Positions 34,628 through 41,763 of a stretch of 64,000 nt of DNA are shown in pieces. Source of the stretch: Cloacibacterium sp046296655 (lineage in GTDB: Bacteria; Bacteroidota; Bacteroidia; Flavobacteriales; Weeksellaceae); NCBI GenBank assembly GCA_046296655.1, contig JBKBLE010000002.1:80973-144972 (forward strand), written 5' to 3'. The stretch's first letter is position 1. The number at the start of each line of letters is the position of its first letter. The translations under genes were made by a program, and so were the position numbers. The notes beneath the pieces were generated by a model. That model saw nothing but the letters and a program-made list of their open reading frames with translations, made no database searches and was not told the origin of the DNA.

Positions 34628-35008
34628 TTGAAAAATCTTTGCCCTTGTTGTTCAGGAAAATTGTACGAAGAATGTTGCGAAGTGTTTCATTCTAAAAAGG
34701 AGTTTCCTAAAACAGCGGAAGAACTGATGCGTTCTCGTTATGCTGCATTTGCCATTCCGAATGGAGAATATTTATGGCAAACCACATTACCCAGCAAAAG
34801 AAAATTCCATGACAAAAGTGAATTGGAAGCTTGGGGAAAAGAAAACACTTGGACAAAACTGGAAATCATCAATTCCAGCGAAAAAGAAGTAGAATTTAAA
34901 GCCTATTTCACTGGTAAATTCGGGAAAGAAAACATTCATTATGAGTTATCTACTTTTAAAAAGGTAGATAAAAAATGGTATTATGTTTCGGGGAAATTTT
35001 TGGATTAA
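34628..35008 (+). CDS. YchJ-like SEC-C motif protein
   Basis: A 126-residue protein starting at TTG 34628. The Cys cluster LCPCCSGKLYEECCE at the N-terminus is the SEC-C-like metal-binding motif, followed by AEELMRSRYAAFAI and the NTF2-like domain (WTKLEIINSS to KWYYVSGKFLD). The YchJ family is conserved but of unknown function. It sits 60 bases after the peptidase gene, separated by an AAAATTTAAAATCTAAAATTT-type low-complexity spacer. Confidence 0.88.
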   Translation: MKNLCPCCSGKLYEECCEVFHSKKEFPKTAEELMRSRYAAFAIPNGEYLWQTTLPSKRKFHDKSELEAWGKENTWTKLEIINSSEKEVEFKAYFTGKFGKENIHYELSTFKKVDKKWYYVSGKFLD

Positions 35009-35329
35009 AATTAAATTCTCGCAGATTTTGCGGATTTTACTTTTTTTTAATTACCTAATCATCCAAAATTATTTTAGAACATGACAAGTTTTTAAAATGA
35101 TTTTTAAAACCACAAAAGAAACAAAAGCTTTTTGAATGTCCGTTTTAAAGCATAATTGCAATTTTGAAACAATTTTGAAGATTTATAAAAATTAAATATT
35201 ATTGAAAATCAATCAGTTACTTTTGTCAAATTTTTCTAAACCATAAAATTTAGTGCTTTATGACACTAAACGGACATTCAAAAAAAATTAATTCTTTAGA
35301 ATTCGACCAAAAAAGTTCTTCTCTATCAA
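35009..35329. other. Gene-free spacer
   Basis: It holds CTCGCAGATTTTGCGGATTTT (35024-35038 region), a member of the cgcagatt-type repeats, and the MITE-like element at 35129. No coding sequence. Confidence 0.5.
35129..35284. mobile_element. MITE-like element with 17-bp terminal inverted repeats
   Basis: TTTTTGAATGTCCGTTT (35129-35145) and AAACGGACATTCAAAAA (35268-35284) are perfect inverted repeats around 122 bases of non-coding AT-rich DNA. Near the right end TTTAGTG (35249-35255) and CACTAAA (35264-35270) form a second hairpin. No transposase is present and no clear target duplication is visible. It lies in the gap between two convergent genes. A long RNA hairpin is the alternative. Confidence 0.6.
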
Positions 35330-36361
35330 TTATTGTGATATTTCTTTTGATTTTACCGCTTCATTTCTTGCTTTTGCAAGCATAGGAATAGAAATAAGTC
35401 CCATCACAAGCATAATCACCAATTGCATGGTATGAGAAATAAAAGCGTAGCTTAATCCTACTTCACCACCCAATTTAGCATCTTTTCCCATAGAAAGAAA
35501 TAGGGCAGAAATCCCGAATTTCATCGCAAGGTGAAATGCGCCAATTCCTCCAGAAGCTGGAACCATCATTCCTAATGTTCCTACTACAATTAAGAAAAAT
35601 CCGTCTGCAAATGTAAAATCTGAAGTTTCTGGCAATGCAAAACACACTAAATACGCTGCCAAATAATAAGCAACCCAAATTGCGATAGATAATATAATAA
35701 ATTTACCTTTTTGCTTGAGTTTGAAAATGGTAGTTAACCCATGAAAAATCCCTTCTACAAATTCTATCACTTTCCCAATGAGAGGAAGGTGGGTAAACTT
35801 GTCTTTGAATTTAAAAAAAATGAAAGTTCCTACTACCAATACTGCGATTCCACCAATGATATAAGTAGGATTTATTTTAATTCCTGATTTTTGGTAAAAA
35901 GTAATAATAGCATCTTCTTTAAAAACTACCGTGAGAACCAAAAATCCTAACATACAGAATAAATCGACTATCCTTTCTAAAATGATGGTTCCGAAAGATT
36001 TATCTACGGGTACTTTTTCTACGCCATATAAAGCAGTAGAACGCGCTAATTCGCCACTTCTAGGAATGGTAAGATTCATGAGATACCCGAAAGAAATCGT
36101 CCACAATGAATTAGAATTAGAAATCTGGTAACCCATAGGTTCTAAAAGTAAATTCCAACGAACCGCTCTGAACCAATAGGCTAATAACCCGAAAATCATA
36201 GCAGCAAAAACCCAAAGATAATTGGCTTTGGCTAAAGAGGTTTTAATATTTGTAAAATCTAATCCTTTTAATGCGAACCACATAAAAAGGGCTGCAAAAG
36301 CAATAGATACCAGTATCGTAGAAACTGTTTTAAGAGACGATGATTTTTTTTGATTTTCCAA
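35330..36361 (-). CDS. Lysylphosphatidylglycerol synthase transmembrane (YbhN-type) protein
   Basis: A 343-residue inner-membrane protein with about eight helices. The UPF0104 motif is visible in FRAVRWNLLLEPMGY, TIPRSGELARSTALYGVEKV and the late PASGGIGAFHLAMKFGI. Members include AglD-like and lipid flippase-like proteins; no synthase domain is fused, so MprF activity is not indicated. It sits 11 bases after panD on the same strand. Confidence 0.88.
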   Translation of the reverse strand: MENQKKSSSLKTVSTILVSIAFAALFMWFALKGLDFTNIKTSLAKANYLWVFAAMIFGLLAYWFRAVRWNLLLEPMGYQISNSNSLWTISFGYLMNLTIPRSGELARSTALYGVEKVPVDKSFGTIILERIVDLFCMLGFLVLTVVFKEDAIITFYQKSGIKINPTYIIGGIAVLVVGTFIFFKFKDKFTHLPLIGKVIEFVEGIFHGLTTIFKLKQKGKFIILSIAIWVAYYLAAYLVCFALPETSDFTFADGFFLIVVGTLGMMVPASGGIGAFHLAMKFGISALFLSMGKDAKLGGEVGLSYAFISHTMQLVIMLVMGLISIPMLAKARNEAVKSKEISQ

Positions 36362-36372
36362 AAGAATAGCGA

Positions 36373-36723
36373 TTAAGTTAGAAGATTGGTTTTTTCGTCT
36401 GGGAAAATAATTTTCGGTTGGAAGTTTTGTGCTTCCTCTACAGACATTTGCGCGTAAGAAATAATGATGATTACATCTCCTTTTTGCACTTTTCTAGCGG
36501 CTGGTCCGTTGAGACAAATTTCACCAGATTTTCTTTTACCTTTTATAACATAAGTATCAAAACGTTCGCCATTATTTACATTTACGATGTAAACTCTCTC
36601 TCCTACCACTAAACCTGCGGCATCAATAAGGTCTTCGTCTACTGTAATACTGCCGATGTAATTAAGGTCAGAAGCAGTAACCGTAACACGATGAATTTTT
36701 GATTTAAAAACTTCTATTAACAT
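36373..36723 (-). CDS. panD: Aspartate 1-decarboxylase
   Basis: A 116-residue pyruvoyl enzyme that makes beta-alanine for pantothenate and CoA. The self-cleavage site is Gly-Ser in DLNYIGSITVDEDL (about residues 24-25), which yields the pyruvoyl group from Ser. KSKIHRVTVTASD at the start and GERFDTYVIKGKRKSG are typical. Length normal. It precedes the YbhN-type gene by 11 bases. Confidence 0.96.
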   Translation of the reverse strand: MLIEVFKSKIHRVTVTASDLNYIGSITVDEDLIDAAGLVVGERVYIVNVNNGERFDTYVIKGKRKSGEICLNGPAARKVQKGDVIIIISYAQMSVEEAQNFQPKIIFPDEKTNLLT

Positions 36724-37124
36724 GGCGCAAATTTAAAATAAATTAATTGATTAGTAAAGAATTATCTGAGATTTAAACAAATATAATATTTCGCCAAATT
36801 CCCTTTAAAAAAAGACATTTTAGCAGATAAACAAGTTAATCATTATATTTAATGACAAAAAAGAGGAAAAAAAATATCAAATTAACAAATTCATAATTTA
36901 GAAATTCATTAAACGCTTATTTAAAAAACACTCTATTCAAAGCATATAAAAAGAATTTCAATGCTCGGAAAAGCCTATTTTTTGTGATAGATAAGAATTA
37001 TCATTTTCTCGTTATTTATAGAAAAAACTATAATTATTATTAATATTGTGAAAAAAATTTGCACAATATGAAAATTGTTATATATTTGTCTTACGTAACA
37101 AATTAACAATTAATATTTATAACT
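36724..37124. other. Long AT-rich leader of the HU gene
   Basis: No coding sequence in 400 very AT-rich bases between panD and the HU gene. It holds the HU promoter at 37058-37088, and A/T tracts that are probably bent DNA. Otherwise I see nothing. Confidence 0.6.
37058..37088 (+). promoter_or_regulatory. Promoter of the HU gene
   Basis: TTTG (37058-37061) and TATATTTG (37081-37088) are separated by 19 bases, a full match to the Bacteroidota -33/-7 consensus, giving a leader of about 30 nt. Confidence 0.7.
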
Positions 37125-37415
37125 ATGAACAAGTCTGAATTAATCGACGCAATGGCAAAAGATGCCGGTATTACTAAAGTTGCTGCTAAAGCTGCTCTTG
37201 AGTCTTTCATTGCTAACGTAACTGCTACTCTTAAGAAAAAAGATGGTAAAGTTGCTTTAGTTGGTTTTGGTACTTTCTCAGTAGCTGAAAGAGCTGAAAG
37301 ACAAGGTATTAACCCTGCAACTAAAAAACCAATCAAAATTGCTGCTAAAAAAGTTGCAAAATTCAAAGCTGGTGCTGATTTAGCTGCTGCTGTATCTGGT
37401 GATAAAAAGAAATAA
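37125..37415 (+). CDS. hup: HU family DNA-binding protein
   Basis: A 96-residue histone-like protein. It begins MNKSELIDAMAKDAGITKVA, and the dimer and arm region GFGTFSVAERAERQGINPATKKPIKIAAKKVAKFKAG holds the DNA-intercalating Pro and the conserved Asn-Pro-x-Thr. It coats and bends chromosomal DNA. The strong promoter and terminator fit a highly expressed single gene. Codon use is strongly biased, as expected for an abundant protein. Confidence 0.96.
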   Translation: MNKSELIDAMAKDAGITKVAAKAALESFIANVTATLKKKDGKVALVGFGTFSVAERAERQGINPATKKPIKIAAKKVAKFKAGADLAAAVSGDKKK

Positions 37416-37435
37416 TTCAAATTATTCAAAAGAAT

Positions 37436-37462
37436 AAAGCCTCACCTTTTGGTGAGGCTTTT
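37436..37462 (+). terminator. Terminator of the HU gene
   Basis: AAAGCCTCACC and GGTGAGGCTTT form an 11-bp stem around TTTT, 20 bases after the stop. Confidence 0.9.
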
Positions 37463-37463
37463 C

Positions 37464-38108
37464 TTATGGAGCTAATCTTGAGATTTTCCAGTCGTAATTT
37501 TCATCAAGTTCATAGATAATTCTATCATGCAAACGGTTAGGTCTTCCTTGCCAAAACTCTATCTGATAAGGTTTTGCAATAAATCCGCCCCAGTTTTTAG
37601 GTCTAGGAATTTCTTTTCCTTCGTATTCTTTTTCTAATGCTGCCAATTTATCTTCTAAATATTCACGATTGGGAATTACAGAACTCTGCGGAGAAACTAC
37701 TGCACCCAATTGACTCCCTCTTGGTCTTGAACTGAAATAGCCATCACTTAAATTCTCGGCCACTTTTTCTAAATCCGCTTTTATGATAATCTGTCTTTCT
37801 AAACCTGGCCAAAAAAAGTGAAGACAAGCCTTATTATTTTTTTGAAGAGCCTTCCCTTTTTTGCTATCATAATTGGTGTAAAAAATAAAACCTTCCCAAG
37901 TATAAGCCTTTAGCAAAACCATTCTGGTTCTTGGGCAACCATCCTCTTCTACCGTAGAAATCGCCATCGCATTTGCTTCTGAAACAGAAGGACTTTCTTC
38001 TGCATCTAGAAACCAATCTCTAAACATTTCGATAGGATTTTCTTTAATTTCGCTTTCTAATAATTGTGACTTATCGTATACTTTTCTTTTATCATGAAGA
38101 TTTTCCAT
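37464..38108 (-). CDS. pdxH: Pyridoxamine 5'-phosphate oxidase
   Basis: A 214-residue FMN enzyme from ATG 38108 that makes pyridoxal 5'-phosphate. Signatures are RTRMVLLKAYTWEGFIFYTNYDSKKG (FMN and substrate binding), SRPRGSQLGAVVSPQSSVI, and the C-terminal EFWQGRPNRLHDRI, which is the PROSITE-type family motif. It is divergent from yqgE with a 25-base gap. Confidence 0.96.
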   Translation of the reverse strand: MENLHDKRKVYDKSQLLESEIKENPIEMFRDWFLDAEESPSVSEANAMAISTVEEDGCPRTRMVLLKAYTWEGFIFYTNYDSKKGKALQKNNKACLHFFWPGLERQIIIKADLEKVAENLSDGYFSSRPRGSQLGAVVSPQSSVIPNREYLEDKLAALEKEYEGKEIPRPKNWGGFIAKPYQIEFWQGRPNRLHDRIIYELDENYDWKISRLAP

Positions 38109-38133
38109 CAAAATTTTTTTTTAAATTTGAGTA

Positions 38134-38682
38134 ATGAATAATTCTTACAAAGGTAAAATTTTAATTTCTACACCTGATATTTCGGGTGACATATTTTCTC
38201 GCTCTGTAGTTTTAATTATAGAGCATAATGCTCATGGTGCTTTTGGTTTTATTTTGAACAAGAAAAATCATTTCATAAGCGAAAACATGAAGCATTTACT
38301 CGGTACTGAATTAGAAGTGTATGAAGGCGGTCCTGTAGAAACAGATCGTATATTTTTTTTAGTCAAGGGAAAACCTTTCACTTCTGAATATTTACCAATT
38401 GATGAAAATTTCTATATTACAGAACAGCAAGAAGAAATTGTTTCTGCCATGGTGAACCAAGACATCAGCAAAGAAGAACTCAAAATATTCACAGGTTATT
38501 CTGGATGGAGTCCTTATCAATTAGACCAAGAAGTTCAAAATAAAATGTGGACGGTAGTAGAACTTTTTCAATTGGATTACACCTCACCCAATGATCATAC
38601 CCTCTGGAAAAAAATCATGCAAAATCTAGGCGGAGATTATTTGCTTTGGGCCAATTCTCCAGAAGATGTGAGCTTGAATTAG
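38134..38682 (+). CDS. YqgE/AlgH family protein (UPF0301)
   Basis: A 182-residue protein of the DUF179 family: KGKILISTPDISGDIFSRSV, HGAFGFILNKKN, YEGGPVETDRIFFL, and FTGYSGWSPYQLDQE. The family is conserved in many bacteria with no settled role. No signal peptide. A spacer with GGTAAA-type short repeats (38686-38725) and a structured region follow. Confidence 0.93.
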   Translation: MNNSYKGKILISTPDISGDIFSRSVVLIIEHNAHGAFGFILNKKNHFISENMKHLLGTELEVYEGGPVETDRIFFLVKGKPFTSEYLPIDENFYITEQQEEIVSAMVNQDISKEELKIFTGYSGWSPYQLDQEVQNKMWTVVELFQLDYTSPNDHTLWKKIMQNLGGDYLLWANSPEDVSLN

Positions 38683-38801
38683 GCTGAGGTAAAGGTAAAG
38701 GGAGAGGTAAAAGTTGAGGCAGAATGCTTAACAAAAATTTAGGATTTCTTTTAGAAATAATTATCGCTTAAACTGAGTTTTTATCTAAACTCTCAATAAA
38801 A

Positions 38802-38843
38802 GAACTCGGTAATGGACCTTACAAAAGGTTGATTGCCGAGTTC
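38802..38843. other. Hairpin region between converging genes
   Basis: GAACTCGG (38802-38809) and CCGAGTTC (38836-38843) form a perfect 8-bp stem, with ACCTT and AGGTT pairing inside. There is no T tract, so a terminator role is uncertain. Confidence 0.55.
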
Positions 38844-38850
38844 GTCAATT

Positions 38851-39660
38851 TTAAGCGAAGCTATTACTCCAAGATTCTACCATTACAGAGAATCTTTCGT
38901 TGCCAAATTCTTTATTTCTAATTTTTGATACAGAGAAAATTCCTTTTTCATCAGAAATTACGAGAATTTCTTCTGCTTTTTGTGTTTCGAAAGCACTTAA
39001 TTCTGCTTCTTCAATGATGACAAAAGCATTTTTATGAAGGAAAGTCACGAAATTTTCCATTAACGGAGAAATATAGGCACCTTCTGATTGTTTCGGGATT
39101 TTAATCGTATTTTCTTCCAGCAACAAGAGGTTTCCAGAGATGGTTCTCGCTACTCTTTTATCTGGATTGAGCAAAATTACATCGTCTAAATCATTTTCTG
39201 CAGCGTAGATTTTTGCATAAATATTTTCTGGCGAATGCGTTCTGATGTTGCTCAAAATATTGGTATTTACTGAAATTTCTTTAAGCAAATCTATTTCAAT
39301 ATTTTTATGAATAGACAGTACATTTACATCTGCATTCAATTCAAAATAATATTGCACTGGCGTTCTAGAAGAAAGTACTTCTTCTCTGTTTCTAAACGCC
39401 ATAAAAGTAACCACTCCCAGTTCTAAATTATTTTCAGAAATGGCTTTATTAAAGGTTTCTGTGAAAAATTCAAGGGTAAAAGAAAGCGGAATATTCATTC
39501 TCATTTTTCGCATAGAAGCCATCAAAAAAAAGTAGCATTCTTCTGCCATAATCAACTGATGATTCTTCACAAAAAAATGAACTTTTACGGCATCGCCATT
39601 TAAAAATGCGTTATTCTGAAGTACTATTTCCTGTGTTTTTTTTCCGTTTAGATAAATCAT
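38851..39660 (-). CDS. Class IV aminotransferase-like protein, catalytic Lys apparently absent
   Basis: A 269-residue protein of the BCAT/PabC fold, from ATG 39660 (MIYLNGKKTQEIVLQNN). The fold is supported by FFLMASMRKMRMNIPLSFT, DDVILLNPDKRVARTISGN and EEAELSAFETQKAEEILVISDE. Where active members have a Lys-Thr (the PLP lysine), this one reads NILSNIRTHSPENIYA, with Arg instead. It may be a pseudoenzyme, or the family may use another residue. No pab or ilv genes are nearby. Confidence 0.78.
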   Translation of the reverse strand: MIYLNGKKTQEIVLQNNAFLNGDAVKVHFFVKNHQLIMAEECYFFLMASMRKMRMNIPLSFTLEFFTETFNKAISENNLELGVVTFMAFRNREEVLSSRTPVQYYFELNADVNVLSIHKNIEIDLLKEISVNTNILSNIRTHSPENIYAKIYAAENDLDDVILLNPDKRVARTISGNLLLLEENTIKIPKQSEGAYISPLMENFVTFLHKNAFVIIEEAELSAFETQKAEEILVISDEKGIFSVSKIRNKEFGNERFSVMVESWSNSFA

Positions 39661-39745
39661 GTTGTAATGATTTTTAGTTATGAAAATTGCAAAAAAAATG
39701 ATAACTGAAATTTCAATTATCAATCTTTTTACTTGGGTTGAAAGA

Positions 39746-40132
39746 TTAAGCTGCGCCTAGTTTGATTTGTAGATTTTCGATGAGATTATCCCAATATAAT
39801 CTGGTTTCCTCTTCATCTCCTTTTTCGCAGAAATCGGTAATATTAAGAGAAAGATCATTGGTAATCTCATCAATGACAATAGTCATTTCGAAGAAATATT
39901 TTGTTCCTTCGTCTTCTTCCCAACGGAAACGCACAAAAGATTCAGGTTTATATCTGATTAATGTCGCTTTTTCTGCGGGACCACCATTCCAACTGAAATA
40001 AAAGTCATCACCTCTTTCTACTACTTCATCTGCAAACCACTCTGAAAGACCTTCTGCAGTTGCCATATATTCATACAAAATCTCTGAAAGACAATGCATT
40101 GTATATTCAAACTGTACCTTATGTTTCGTCAT
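39746..40132 (-). CDS. START-like domain protein
   Basis: A 128-residue SRPBCC/AHSA1-fold protein (KVQFEYTMHCLSEILYEYMA, LSEWFADEVVERGDDFYFSWNG, FVRFRWEEDEGTKYFFEM). The hydrophobic-pocket fold could bind a lipid or other ligand. This small type is frequent in Flavobacteriia and uncharacterised. It lies 86 bases upstream of the class IV-like gene on the same strand. Confidence 0.82.
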   Translation of the reverse strand: MTKHKVQFEYTMHCLSEILYEYMATAEGLSEWFADEVVERGDDFYFSWNGGPAEKATLIRYKPESFVRFRWEEDEGTKYFFEMTIVIDEITNDLSLNITDFCEKGDEEETRLYWDNLIENLQIKLGAA

Positions 40133-40230
40133 ATTTTTACCATTTTTGGTGTCGCAATATATAAATTAATTTTATATATCTGCAACTATTTTTTCGATAA
40201 AATCAATAATTTTTATATGAGTTTTCACAT

Positions 40231-40268
40231 AAAAAAAAGAGTTTTAAAAATTTAAAACTCCTTTTTTT
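40231..40268 (-). terminator. Terminator of the class III aminotransferase gene
   Basis: GAGTTTTA and TAAAACTC form the stem around AAAATT-type bases, with A and T tracts on both sides, just after the stop at 40271. Confidence 0.8.
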
Positions 40269-40270
40269 GT

Positions 40271-41446
40271 TTATTTCTCATTTAAAGCTTCTAAAATAAT
40301 TTCGCAGCCTTTTTTGATCTCTTCTTTGCTAATGGTTAACGGTGGAGAAATCCTCATAAATTCATTTCGGTAGAGTTGCCAAAAAACAATGAGTCCTTTT
40401 TCCATACAACGCTTCGCTACGTCTAATGTATATTCTGGAGATTCTAATTCTACTGCGAGCATTAAACCTCTTCCGTTTACTTTTTTAATTTTTGGGTGAA
40501 CCAGTAATTCTCTGAACAGTTTTTCTTTTTCTTCTACTTCATTCATTAAACTACTGTCTAAAACTTCTTTTAAAGTTGCAAAACTCGCCGCTGCAATCAA
40601 AGGATTGCCACCAAAAGTAGTAATGTGTCCTAGTTTAGGAGAATGCTGAAGCGATTTCATTATTTCTGCAGAGCTCATAAATGCGCCAACTGGAACTCCG
40701 CCTCCCATTCCTTTTCCCATCACGAGAATATCTGGAACCATATCATAATGTTCGAAAGAAAATAATTTTCCTGTTCTTCCAAAACCTGGCTGAATTTCGT
40801 CAAGGATTAATAAAGCCCCAACTTCCTCACATTTTTTTTTCAAATTTTTGAAATAATTTTGAGAAGGTGTCAAAAAACCAGCCGCTCCCTGAATGGTTTC
40901 TGCGATTACACAAGCTGTTTTTTCGGTAATTTTAGAAAATTCTTCTTCATTATTAAATTCTATGAAAGAAATCATCGGCAATAATGGACGAAATTCTCTC
41001 TTGTGAAACTCATTCCCAGAAACCGACAAAGCGCCATGAGTATTGCCATGATAAGAATTTTTCATGGAGATAATTTCCTCTCTTCCTGTGTATCTTTTGG
41101 CTAATTTCAGTGCTCCATCAATCGCTTCTGCACCAGAATTTACCAAATAGGTAACTTCCAAAGGTTCTGGAGTCGCTTCTGCAAGAAGTTTACACAATTC
41201 TACAGGTTTTTTTTGTGCATATTCTCCGTAAACCATTACGTGAAGATATTTATCTGCCTGTTCTTTAATTGCATTCACCACTTTAGGATGAGAATGCCCT
41301 AAAGTATTGGCAGAAACTCCCGCTACAAAATCTAAATAAGCTCTACCATCTTTTCCATAAATATAACTTCCTTCTGCTTTTTCTACTTCGAAACCTGCTG
41401 CATAAGGTGTAGTTTGTGCTTGATATTTGAAAAATTCTTGTTTCAT
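40271..41446 (-). CDS. Class III PLP-dependent aminotransferase (acetylornithine/4-aminobutyrate type)
   Basis: A 391-residue aminotransferase. The PLP-binding stretch is ILDEIQPGFGRTGKLFSFEHY, and the catalytic Lys is in ILVMGKGMGGGVPVGAFM. Substrate-side residues include the N-terminal YGKDGRAYLDFVAGVSANTLGHSHP. It is close to ArgD and to omega-aminotransferases; no arg genes flank it, so the substrate is open. It is a single gene unit with its own terminator. Confidence 0.92.
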   Translation of the reverse strand: MKQEFFKYQAQTTPYAAGFEVEKAEGSYIYGKDGRAYLDFVAGVSANTLGHSHPKVVNAIKEQADKYLHVMVYGEYAQKKPVELCKLLAEATPEPLEVTYLVNSGAEAIDGALKLAKRYTGREEIISMKNSYHGNTHGALSVSGNEFHKREFRPLLPMISFIEFNNEEEFSKITEKTACVIAETIQGAAGFLTPSQNYFKNLKKKCEEVGALLILDEIQPGFGRTGKLFSFEHYDMVPDILVMGKGMGGGVPVGAFMSSAEIMKSLQHSPKLGHITTFGGNPLIAAASFATLKEVLDSSLMNEVEEKEKLFRELLVHPKIKKVNGRGLMLAVELESPEYTLDVAKRCMEKGLIVFWQLYRNEFMRISPPLTISKEEIKKGCEIILEALNEK

Positions 41447-41568
41447 TTTGCAAAGATAAAGAAGATAAAAGTTGGAAGATGGAAGTTTTTAAAAAATTTT
41501 TTTACAGAAATCACAAGATAATTTCATATTTTCAAATTCTAAATTTAAAGGTTTTTTCCATTTTTTTA

Positions 41569-41645
41569 CTCTCGCAGATTGAGCTGATTCAGCAGATGAA
41601 TAGATGCTGAATTTTTATTTGCAAAATTAGCGTAATCAGCGAGAG
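41569..41645. repeat. Nested hairpin of CTCTCGCAGATT type
   Basis: CTCTCGCAGATT (41569-41580) pairs with AATCAGCGAGAG (41634-41645) at 11 of 12 bases; inside it ATTCAGCA (41587-41594) pairs with TGCTGAAT (41605-41612). The outer arm resembles the core of the tandem repeat at 6361 (TCTCGCTGATTGCGCAGATT). Confidence 0.75.
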
Positions 41646-41734
41646 ATTAGAGTTTTACCGATATGTAACTAAGTTGTAACCTCTTATTTTTATTAAAAGT
41701 TTTGTTAAAGTAAAAATTGATTTCAAAAATAAAA

Positions 41735-41760
41735 AGTCGGAATAAAGATTCCGACTTTTC
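41735..41760 (-). terminator. Terminator of the OstA-like gene
   Basis: AAAGTCGGAAT and ATTCCGACTTT form a stem around AAAG, T-rich on the minus strand, at the end of the gene at 41764. Confidence 0.85.
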
Positions 41761-41763
41761 AAT

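Larger units (their letters stand above)
41447..41763. other. Repeat-rich spacer
   Basis: It holds GTTGGAAGATGGAAG (41471), the nested hairpin described at 41569-41645, and the ostA terminator. No coding sequence. Confidence 0.55.
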
